Origin: Gammaproteobacteria bacterium
GTDB lineage: Bacteria > Pseudomonadota > Gammaproteobacteria > Francisellales > CACEW01
Length of the DNA: 12,907 nt
NCBI GenBank assembly: GCA_028282045.1
Contig: JANQIS010000117.1
Location: 1-12,907, forward strand
Reading direction: 5' to 3'
How positions within the stretch are numbered: the stretch's first letter is position 1; the number at the start of each line of letters is the position of its first letter. The position numbers and the translations under genes are program-made. The notes beneath the pieces were generated by a model. The model worked only from the letters and a program-made list of their open reading frames with translations. It did not search any database and was not told the origin of the DNA. Below are positions 1 to 6,003 of this stretch, in pieces.

Positions 1-1646
1 GCAACGATCACGTCACCGTGTTTGAGTGTGCCTTTTTGTACCAAAATGGTGGCAACCGGACCACGACCTTTATCCAAACGGGACTCAACGACAACACCAC
101 GAGCAGGAATATTCTTAGCTGCTTTAAGCTCCAATACTTCTGCTTGCAGTGAAATGCTATCAAGCAAATCATCGATACCAGTACCTTCTTTAGCAGAGAC
201 AGGAACGAACATAGTATCACCCCCCCAGTCTTCGGGAATAACATCGTGTTGCGAGAGCTCTGTTTTGATTTTGTCGGGCTGTGCTTCGGGTTTATCAATC
301 TTGTTGACCGCAACGACCAATGGTACTTTTGCAGCGCGGGCATGTTGGATTGCTTCAATGGTTTGTGGCATCACGCCATCATCTGCAGCCACTACCAACA
401 CGACAATATCGGTTACATCGGCACCACGGGCACGCATGGCCGTAAACGCAGCATGGCCAGGGGTGTCAAGGAAAGTGATAATGCCTTTAGGTGTCTGCAC
501 GTGATAAGCCCCGATATGCTGGGTAATCCCGCCGGCTTCACCGGTGGTCACACGTGTGCGACGGATATAATCCAACAACGAGGTTTTACCATGATCAACG
601 TGGCCCATAATGGTTACTACAGGTGCACGCGGCTCTAAATCACCCGCTTCATCAACCGTCAGCAAGGACTCTTCCAGCGCATTTTCATTCACCAACACTG
701 GCTTATGTCCTAGCTCTTCAACCACCAGCATAGCCGTTTCCTGGTCGATTTCTTGATTAATGGTTGCCATCTCACCCATTTTCATTAATGCTTTAATCAC
801 AACACCTGATTTCAAGGCCATCTTTTGTGCTAAATCACCCACTTTAATGCTGGCTGGAATGCTAACCTCATGGATAACCGGATCAACCGGCTTCTGGAAA
901 GCTTGAGTTGTTACTTTGGCCGATTTACCTACCTTCTTCTTAGTATCGCGACTACGGACAATCTTATCGAATGTGGATTCCTCTTCATCATCACTGACTT
1001 CTTCCACATAAGCATCCATTGCCAGTTTTTTATCCGGCACGATATTATCTTCCGGGCGGATCTTAGGTTTACCTTTCTTGGTTTTTTTCGCTGGAACATC
1101 CTCATCTACATCATCGCGACCAGGATGTTCTTTGCGATCTTTGCGGTGATGGCCTTGCTCAGAGGCTTTATCTGTCGGTGTAGCGCCCTGGGTTACAGCG
1201 CTTTCTGCCTGGGCATCAGCTTGCGCTTGCTCAACGGCTTTGCGTGCTGCCTCTTCAGCCTCACGCTTAGCTTGCGCTTCAGCCTCAGCTTGCAGGCGAG
1301 CTTCTTCTTGTGCACGCTGCTGAGCTTCTTCTTCGGCTTTGCGACGCGCCAGCTCTTGCGGGCTGGGCTTGACATAAGTGCGTTGTTTGCGCACTTGTAC
1401 ATTCACCGTTTTTGCACCGCTACCACTGCCTAACTTCAACTCGGTTTTCTTGTTGCGAGTTAAGGTAATTTTACGCGCAGATCCAGCGTTGCCTCTGATA
1501 TAGCTGATCAATTGTTGACGTTCATCATCACTGACTTCATCGGTTTCATTGGTTTGCGATAATCCGGCTTCCTTGAATTTGGCTAACAAGGTTTTTACAT
1601 CTAAACCGGTGGCTTTGGCCAAATCGCTGACGGTTGTTACTGCCAT
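1..1646 (-). CDS. infB: Translation initiation factor IF2, 5' part (cut by window edge)
   Basis: Encodes the N-terminal 548 residues of IF2, the GTPase that brings fMet-tRNA to the 30S P site and promotes 50S joining. I translated the frame by hand; it is open from the ATG at 1646 to the window edge. Residues 1-50 form the small IF2 N-terminal domain (MAVTTVSDLAKATGLDVKTL), followed by a basic linker. Residues 97-150 are Ala/Glu/Arg/Gln-rich and probably a long helix. Residues 160-250 are a charged, flexible linker, and a second IF2-N-like segment spans about 255-320. The G domain follows: G1 GHVDHGKT at 348-355, G3 DTPGH at 394-398, G4 NKID at 448-451 and G5 SAK at 484-486. The sequence stops early in domain II. 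A good ribosome site, AGGAG (1653-1657), lies 6 bases before the ATG. The start is 20 bases after the nusA stop, so infB is cotranscribed with nusA. No frameshift was found. Confidence 0.98.
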   Translation of the reverse strand, partial: MAVTTVSDLAKATGLDVKTLLAKFKEAGLSQTNETDEVSDDERQQLISYIRGNAGSARKITLTRNKKTELKLGSGSGAKTVNVQVRKQRTYVKPSPQELARRKAEEEAQQRAQEEARLQAEAEAQAKREAEEAARKAVEQAQADAQAESAVTQGATPTDKASEQGHHRKDRKEHPGRDDVDEDVPAKKTKKGKPKIRPEDNIVPDKKLAMDAYVEEVSDDEEESTFDKIVRSRDTKKKVGKSAKVTTQAFQKPVDPVIHEVSIPASIKVGDLAQKMALKSGVVIKALMKMGEMATINQEIDQETAMLVVEELGHKPVLVNENALEESLLTVDEAGDLEPRAPVVTIMGHVDHGKTSLLDYIRRTRVTTGEAGGITQHIGAYHVQTPKGIITFLDTPGHAAFTAMRARGADVTDIVVLVVAADDGVMPQTIEAIQHARAAKVPLVVAVNKIDKPEAQPDKIKTELSQHDVIPEDWGGDTMFVPVSAKEGTGIDDLLDSISLQAEVLELKAAKNIPARGVVVESRLDKGRGPVATILVQKGTLKHGDVIV

Positions 1647-1666
1647 GGGTCTCTCCTGTTAGCTGT

Positions 1667-3166
1667 TTAAACGGTTTGTTCATCATCTTCAAACCACGGT
1701 TTGCGGGCAATCATGATCAGTTCGGCTGCTTTAGCTTCATTGATACCATCCACTTCAACAAGCTCATCAACTGATTGTTCAGCCAGCTCGTCCGGTGTGG
1801 TCACACCAATTTCTGCTAAACGGTGTGCAATCATGCGAGTCATTCCTTCCATATTCAATAAGGCATCAGTCGGACGCTTAGGCCCAACATCTTCTCCCGT
1901 CAGTGCTAATGTTAGCAAAGCATTCTTAGCACGTTCACGTAACTCACCCGCTAAGGTTTCATCCATGCCCTCAATGTTAAGCAATTCCTCACGCGGTACG
2001 TAGGCAATTTCTTCAACTGAAGTAAAGCCTTCTTCTAACAATACTGCCGCTAACTCCTGGTCAATTTCTAAATGTTCTACGAAACGCTGTAACTGTTGAT
2101 TGAGTTCACTTTCTTGTTTTTCCATCGCTTCATTTTCTGACATGACGTTCAACCGCCAACCGGTTAATTGGCTAGCCAACTTCACATTCTGACCATTGCG
2201 ACCAATCGCTTGTGACAATTGATCTTCACTAACCGCAATATCCATAGTGTGGCTGTCTTCATCAATAACGATAGAAACGACTTCAGCCGGCGACATAGCA
2301 TTAATTACAAACTGCGCCGGATTATCATCCCACAGCACAATATCAACACGCTCACCGTTAAGCTCATTGGTCACTGCCTGAACACGTGAACCACGCATCC
2401 CAACGCAAGCACCGACCGGGTCAATACGTCCGTCATTGGTTTTTACTGCAATCTTAGCGCGCGAACCCGGGTCTCTGGCAGCGCTCTTGATTTCAATCAC
2501 GTCTTCAGCAATTTCCGGTACTTCCAAACGGAACAGCTCCATCACTAACTCAGGGCAGGCACGACTCATGATCAATTGTGGGCCACGGCTGTCACGACGT
2601 ACTTCTTTCAGATAGCCACGAATCCGATCTCCCACACGAAAAATCTCGCGTGGAATGGTTTCAGAACGCGGCATCACCGCTTCAGCTTGCTCGCCTAAAT
2701 CAACAATGATCACTTCACGGGTAACCCGCTTCACTTGGCCAGCAATTAAGGTGCCGATTTTAGATTCATAGGCTTTAACCATATTTTCACGCTCAGCTTC
2801 ACGCACTTTTTGTGTGATCACTTGCTTGGCAGCTTGCGCAGAAATACGTCCAAATTCAATTGACGGCACCGGGGTTTCAATCACATCACCCTCATTGAGG
2901 TTTTTATCTTCTTCGCGTGCTTGTGTCACCGTGACCTGTGCATCAGCATTTTCCATTTCTTCATCATCAGCAATCACAACCCAACGGCGAAAGGTGTCAT
3001 AGTCACCCGATTTACGGTCAATGGCAACACGAAAGTCTTGCTCGCCAGGGTGCTTCTTGCGCGTTGCCATCGCCAACGCTTGCTCCATCGCATCAAAAAT
3101 AATCTCTTTATCCACGCCTTTTTCATTAGCAACAGCTCCGATCATCAATAGCATTTCTTTACTCAT
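1667..3166 (-). CDS. nusA: Transcription elongation/termination/antitermination factor NusA
   Basis: A 499-residue NusA, close to the E. coli length of about 495. It binds RNA polymerase and nascent RNA and modulates pausing, intrinsic termination and rRNA antitermination. Domains in order: RNAP-binding N-terminal domain, about 1-125 (MSKEMLLMIGAVANEKGVDK); S1 domain, about 135-200; KH1 with GACVGMRGSRVQ at 252-263; KH2 with IGRNGQN at 321-327. Two acidic C-terminal repeats (about 365-420 and 435-490, each with a helix-hairpin-helix-like LxxxGxT pattern) correspond to AR1 and AR2. The presence of both AR repeats is typical of gammaproteobacteria. Its ATG overlaps the rimP stop by 4 bases (ATGA), so the two are probably translationally coupled. 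An AGGAG site precedes the ATG. NusA is known to act on the leader of its own operon in E. coli; the hairpins upstream of rimP would allow the same here, but this is inference. Confidence 0.98.
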   Translation of the reverse strand: MSKEMLLMIGAVANEKGVDKEIIFDAMEQALAMATRKKHPGEQDFRVAIDRKSGDYDTFRRWVVIADDEEMENADAQVTVTQAREEDKNLNEGDVIETPVPSIEFGRISAQAAKQVITQKVREAERENMVKAYESKIGTLIAGQVKRVTREVIIVDLGEQAEAVMPRSETIPREIFRVGDRIRGYLKEVRRDSRGPQLIMSRACPELVMELFRLEVPEIAEDVIEIKSAARDPGSRAKIAVKTNDGRIDPVGACVGMRGSRVQAVTNELNGERVDIVLWDDNPAQFVINAMSPAEVVSIVIDEDSHTMDIAVSEDQLSQAIGRNGQNVKLASQLTGWRLNVMSENEAMEKQESELNQQLQRFVEHLEIDQELAAVLLEEGFTSVEEIAYVPREELLNIEGMDETLAGELRERAKNALLTLALTGEDVGPKRPTDALLNMEGMTRMIAHRLAEIGVTTPDELAEQSVDELVEVDGINEAKAAELIMIARKPWFEDDEQTV

Positions 3167-3633
3167 GATTGCTCTCCTATTTTAAAACTGGGCACCACAT
3201 GGGCTTTGTCCATCTGGCTAAACGGGATGATCACCGAGGCATTATCCACTTTCATGACAATCTGCTCATCTTCAACAGAAAGTAACTCCCCAGTGAATTT
3301 ACGCCGGTGGTTAATCGGCGGTGTTACACGGCAATGGATAACATCCCCGCAATAAAAACGAAATTGTTCCGGTGTAAACAACGGCCGATCCAACCCTGGT
3401 GATGAGACCTCTAGGGTATAGTGGTTTTTGATCGGGTCTTCAACATCCAAAACTGCGCTGACTTGCCTGCTGGCCACTTCACAATCATCTACCGTAATGC
3501 CATCCTCATGGTCAATATAGACGCGCAATATAGCATGCTTGCCTTGAGGCAAGTATTCAATGCCCCATAACACATAACCTACGGCTTCTACCGCAGGGGC
3601 AATGATACTGGCCAGTTGTTCTTGCTTTGCCAT
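3163..3633 (-). CDS. rimP: Ribosome maturation factor RimP
   Basis: A 156-residue protein matching RimP (formerly YhbC, E. coli about 150 aa), a cytoplasmic factor that helps assemble the 30S subunit. The N-terminal domain carries the family pattern around VGYVLWGIEYLPQGKHAILRVYID (about 18-41), then DGITVDDCEVASRQVSAVLDVEDPI and the conserved YTLEVSSPGLDRPL (about 72-85). The C-terminal part (about 92-155) is the SH3-like domain. The ATG at 3633 is preceded by AGGA (3639-3642) at 5-base spacing. This site lies just past the T-run of the second terminator-like hairpin, so the message enters rimP directly from an attenuator-like leader. The stop overlaps the nusA start by 4 bases. It is the first protein gene of the metY-rimP-nusA-infB operon. 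Confidence 0.96.
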   Translation of the reverse strand: MAKQEQLASIIAPAVEAVGYVLWGIEYLPQGKHAILRVYIDHEDGITVDDCEVASRQVSAVLDVEDPIKNHYTLEVSSPGLDRPLFTPEQFRFYCGDVIHCRVTPPINHRRKFTGELLSVEDEQIVMKVDNASVIIPFSQMDKAHVVPSFKIGEQS

Positions 3634-3643
3634 ACTGTTCCTA

Positions 3644-3666
3644 ATAAAAAGGACCCTTGTGGGCCC
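3644..3666 (-). terminator. Second hairpin + T-run between tRNA-fMet and rimP (terminator/attenuator)
   Basis: On the minus strand, GGGCCC-ACAA-GGGTCC forms a 6-bp stem with one G:U pair and a 4-base loop, followed at once by TTTTTATT. This is a standard intrinsic terminator shape. It ends about 10 bases before the rimP ATG, so full termination would silence rimP-nusA-infB. Partial readthrough is therefore expected, as is known for the metY-nusA leader of E. coli. Confidence 0.7.
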
Positions 3667-3671
3667 CCATC

Positions 3672-3695
3672 AAAAAAACCCCAACAGGGGCCTTT
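3672..3695 (-). terminator. First hairpin + T-run just after tRNA-fMet
   Basis: On the minus strand, CCCC-TGTT-GGGG is followed by a run of seven T. The GC stem is only 4 bp. An AAA before it could pair with the first Ts across a 2-base bulge. It starts within about 10 bases of the tRNA CCA end, so it probably terminates most tRNA transcripts and supplies a 3' trailer for processing. It is weaker than the hairpin at 3644-3666 on stem length alone. Confidence 0.6.
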
Positions 3696-3700
3696 AAAAT

Positions 3701-3777
<77 letters not shown>

Positions 3778-3789
3778 TCAGTTGGGCGT

Positions 3790-3818
3790 ACTATATGCTA
3801 AAAATTAGCGTAATGCAA
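3790..3818 (-). promoter_or_regulatory. Sigma-70-type promoter of tRNA-fMet and the rimP-nusA-infB operon
   Basis: On the minus strand, TTGCAT (3813-3818) and TATAGT (3790-3795) are separated by exactly 17 bases. The -10 matches consensus at 5 of 6 positions; the -35 is weak, at 3 of 6. The bases after the -10 are ACGCCC, a GC-rich discriminator like those of stringently controlled stable-RNA promoters. The start would fall about 5 bases before the tRNA 5' end. The spacer contains the inverted repeat GCTAA-AAA-TTAGC (3797-3809), which also makes it A/T-rich. No other good promoter for rimP is visible between the tRNA and rimP. Confidence 0.65.
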
Positions 3819-3912
3819 CTGTCACGGCGCTGGGTTACAAATGCAACGCAGTAATGATCAAATGTCACTTAACCAGAGCATGTTCTTAATTACTTACCTA
3901 AAGGGAAAATAT

Positions 3913-3942
3913 TTGACCACATCACAAGAGTCAATGTATTGT
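3913..3942 (+). promoter_or_regulatory. Possible upstream promoter for the Skp-like gene
   Basis: TTGACC (3913-3918, 5 of 6 to consensus) and TATTGT (3937-3942, 4 of 6) lie 18 bases apart on the plus strand. If used, the leader to the ATG at 4052 would be about 100 bases and would carry the palindrome at 3970-3983 as RNA. It is an alternative to the candidate at 3961-3990; in AT-rich intergenic DNA such matches also arise by chance. Confidence 0.35.
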
Positions 3943-3960
3943 CATAGGATAAGGGTGGTC

Positions 3961-3990
3961 TTAACGAACTGTTCATATGAACATGATACT
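3961..3990 (+). promoter_or_regulatory. Candidate promoter of the Skp-like gene with palindromic operator in its spacer
   Basis: TTAACG (3961-3966, 4 of 6) and GATACT (3985-3990, 4 of 6) are 18 bases apart. The whole spacer is filled by the perfect 14-bp palindrome TGTTCATATGAACA (3970-3983). Both boxes are modest, which would suit a regulated promoter. The predicted start near 3997 gives a leader of about 55 bases. Confidence 0.4.
3970..3983. repeat. Perfect 14-bp palindrome, probable regulator binding site
   Basis: TGTTCATATGAACA equals its own reverse complement. Read with its left neighbours (3969-3984), it is CTGT-N8-ACAT, one base short of the CTGT-N8-ACAG core of the gammaproteobacterial LexA (SOS) box. 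It sits 68 bases before the start of the Skp-like gene. An uninterrupted palindrome of this kind would suit a dimeric helix-turn-helix repressor. Which regulator binds, if any, cannot be told from the sequence. Confidence 0.5.
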
Positions 3991-4051
3991 ATCCACAATA
4001 ACGGAATAGGTCAGCGGCAAAGTCAGCAGTATTTTATAGTGAGGTGATGTT

Positions 4052-4537
4052 ATGATTAAAGGGTTTGTGGCGGTTTTATTATTATTGTTTTTTATCAATG
4101 CTAATGCTTTTCAAGTCGCCACAGTCAATGTATTTCAAGTATGGCTGGAAGTGCCTTGTGGGTCTCAATTAGCTGATAAGGAAATAAAACAATTTATGTC
4201 GCAGAGTGATATAAAAAAATTACAATCGCTTATTAAAAAAGCAGAAACTTCTAACCAGTCAAAAAACAGCGTAAAGGCAGAAATATTGTTCCAAGAGTAT
4301 ATGCATAAAACCCGCCCAATGGCACATGTTCTGAAAAAGGTTCAAGACAAATTCGATGCTCGACTGCGTAAAGTAGTTAAAAAAATAGCAACCGGAAAAT
4401 ATGACATGGTGATTCCTGTGGCAGATAATTCATACCAAAAGATATACCCCTCGATTACATTGTTAGCAACCTCAAAGAAAGTAACTGATATTACAAAGCA
4501 GGTCATACAAGGCATGAAAGCCATGCCTGTTGATTGA
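4052..4537 (+). CDS. Exported OmpH/Skp-like periplasmic chaperone (divergent)
   Basis: A 161-residue protein with a clear Sec signal peptide: MIKG, a hydrophobic core FVAVLLLLFF, then ANA before F20 as a signal peptidase I site. That leaves about 142 mature residues, near mature Skp (141). The mature start, FQVATVNVFQVWLEVP, resembles the first strand of OmpH/Skp (IAIVNxxxxFQxxP). Residues about 40-118 are Lys/Glu/Gln-rich and probably helical, like the Skp tentacles. The end, YDMVIPVADNSYQKIYP then TDITKQVIQGMK, resembles the family's C-terminal strand and helix (DLVVDANAVxY then DITxxVLKxVK). The family would bind unfolded outer-membrane proteins in the periplasm. The start is supported by GAGG (4041-4044), 7 bases before the ATG. 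It is the only plus-strand gene and is visibly more AT-rich than its neighbours (18 G/C in the 60 bases 4201-4260). Classical skp lies next to bamA/lpxD, so this is an orphan or second copy. Family assignment is by pattern, not search. Confidence 0.65.
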   Translation: MIKGFVAVLLLLFFINANAFQVATVNVFQVWLEVPCGSQLADKEIKQFMSQSDIKKLQSLIKKAETSNQSKNSVKAEILFQEYMHKTRPMAHVLKKVQDKFDARLRKVVKKIATGKYDMVIPVADNSYQKIYPSITLLATSKKVTDITKQVIQGMKAMPVD

Positions 4538-4559
4538 CAGATCTATTGAATCATTATAT

Positions 4560-5993
4560 TTAGTGCACTGTCATTTGAATCACTTGCAATAGCGCCGCAG
4601 GAAACAACCCTGCCAATAAGACAATCGCACCATTGATCGCTAAGGCAGTGGCACCGTCAACACTATTGCTGATGCGCGTTTGTGCCGTGGGTTGATCAAA
4701 GTACATCAACTTAACCACGCGCAGATAATAGTATGCACCAACTACTGACATAAGTAGCGCAAAGATGGCTAAGCTATAATGATGTAAGTTAATTAAATTA
4801 CTAATAATCATTAGCTTAGCAGTAAAGCCCACCAGCGGTGGAATGCCTGCTAACGATAGCAGAATCAAGGTCATCATAAACGCTAAGCCACTGTTGCGCG
4901 CATTTAATCCGGCTAAATCCTCAAAACGATCGCAATCGATACCTCGGTGACTTAAGATAATCAACAGGCCGAAAGCCCCTACTGCCATCACGACATAGGT
5001 AATGGTGTAGAACATCGCCGCATGCAGGCCAAACACATTGTTGGTGACAAAACCTAAAAAGATAAAACCAACATTAGCAACGGTAGAATAAGCCAGTAGG
5101 CGTTTTAAATTCTTTTGTACCACGGCCAACACATTACCAAACAGCAATGACAGAATCGCCAGCACTTGCACAATCTGGGTCCAATATTGGGCGTCCTGTG
5201 CCATACCATGCCATATTAAACGGGCAAACAGGGCAAACGCTGCCAACTTGGGCACCGTACCAATAAAGGCTGTCACACTGGTGGGTGCACCCTGATAGAC
5301 ATCCGGCACCCACATATGAAATGGTACCGCACCGAACTTAAAGGCAATGGCTACAATCACCAGTGCCAGAGCAAACAACAGGGCTGGATGCTGCAATAAG
5401 CTACCGTGGAGTTGGGCCACCATCTCAGGTAGCAAAATGGTTTTGCTCAGACCGTAGATCAGCGACACACCAAACAAGAAAATACCCGATGCCACACCAC
5501 CCATAATAAAGTACTTCATTGCTGCCTCAGCAGACTGCACATTATCACGACGCATCGCCACCATGGCATACAGCGGTAAGGACAATAACTCCAAGCCAAG
5601 GTAGAGTGTTAACAAGCTGTTAGCACTGATCAACACCAGGCTACCGACCACACAGAGCAGACCAAGGATATGAAATTCGCCACGCATGATGTTATTGTCG
5701 ACGGTATATACGCGAGCATACATGAAGATAGCAAACGCCATCAGCAAGGCAACCTCTTTGAGCACCACCGCCATATTATCCAACACAAACTGGCCATCTA
5801 GCGCAACGACAAACTGCCCCCATTGGTGCCAGGTGATGATACCGGCCACAATCAACGTAACCTGTGTGAGTAAGTAGGTAACCCAACGCTGCGTATCCGC
5901 TAAGAAAATATCAATCAGCATAATGACGCAGACCATGATCAGCAGGAAAATCTCTGTTGATGCTGGGGCTAAAACGTGTAACCAATGACTCAT
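4560..5993 (-). CDS. nuoN: NADH-quinone oxidoreductase subunit N
   Basis: A 477-residue, highly hydrophobic inner-membrane protein (about 14 membrane segments expected) of the Mrp-antiporter-like family. It is one of the three proton-pumping channel subunits of complex I. Key residues are in place: Glu135 in YLGLELLSLP (E. coli Glu133), Lys219 in AFKFGAVPFHMWVPDVYQG (Lys217), Lys249 in VPKLAAF (Lys247) and Lys393 in GFTAKL (Lys395). The last gene of the nuo operon, it starts 10 bases after the nuoM stop. Its ribosome site, AAGG, directly follows the nuoM TGA, suggesting coupling. It ends convergently with the Skp-like gene, with only 22 bases between the two stops and no hairpin terminator visible there. 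Confidence 0.97.
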   Translation of the reverse strand: MSHWLHVLAPASTEIFLLIMVCVIMLIDIFLADTQRWVTYLLTQVTLIVAGIITWHQWGQFVVALDGQFVLDNMAVVLKEVALLMAFAIFMYARVYTVDNNIMRGEFHILGLLCVVGSLVLISANSLLTLYLGLELLSLPLYAMVAMRRDNVQSAEAAMKYFIMGGVASGIFLFGVSLIYGLSKTILLPEMVAQLHGSLLQHPALLFALALVIVAIAFKFGAVPFHMWVPDVYQGAPTSVTAFIGTVPKLAAFALFARLIWHGMAQDAQYWTQIVQVLAILSLLFGNVLAVVQKNLKRLLAYSTVANVGFIFLGFVTNNVFGLHAAMFYTITYVVMAVGAFGLLIILSHRGIDCDRFEDLAGLNARNSGLAFMMTLILLSLAGIPPLVGFTAKLMIISNLINLHHYSLAIFALLMSVVGAYYYLRVVKLMYFDQPTAQTRISNSVDGATALAINGAIVLLAGLFPAALLQVIQMTVH

Positions 5994-6003
5994 ATAATTA
6001 CCT

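Noticed and set aside
22..1433. Plus-strand open frames of 130-187 residues (22-504, 246-638, 870-1433)
   Set aside because: They lie opposite infB, whose frame I translated without a break; their proteins show only antisense-type composition.
3915..3960. GACCAC...GTGGTC inverted repeat with a 34-base gap
   Set aside because: Only 6-bp arms with a long loop and no T-run; likely chance.
3969..3984. Calling the palindrome a definite LexA box
   Set aside because: The last base of the core is T instead of G, and no SOS gene is nearby; kept only as an unassigned operator.
3841..4047. 68-residue open frame on the plus strand just upstream of the Skp-like gene
   Set aside because: No ribosome site before its ATG, no recognisable pattern, and it runs through the candidate promoters, palindrome and ribosome site of the next gene.
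4553..4572. AGTGCACT palindrome at the nuoN end as a terminator
   Set aside because: 8 bp without a loop or T-run and mostly within the nuoN stop region; cannot act as an intrinsic terminator.
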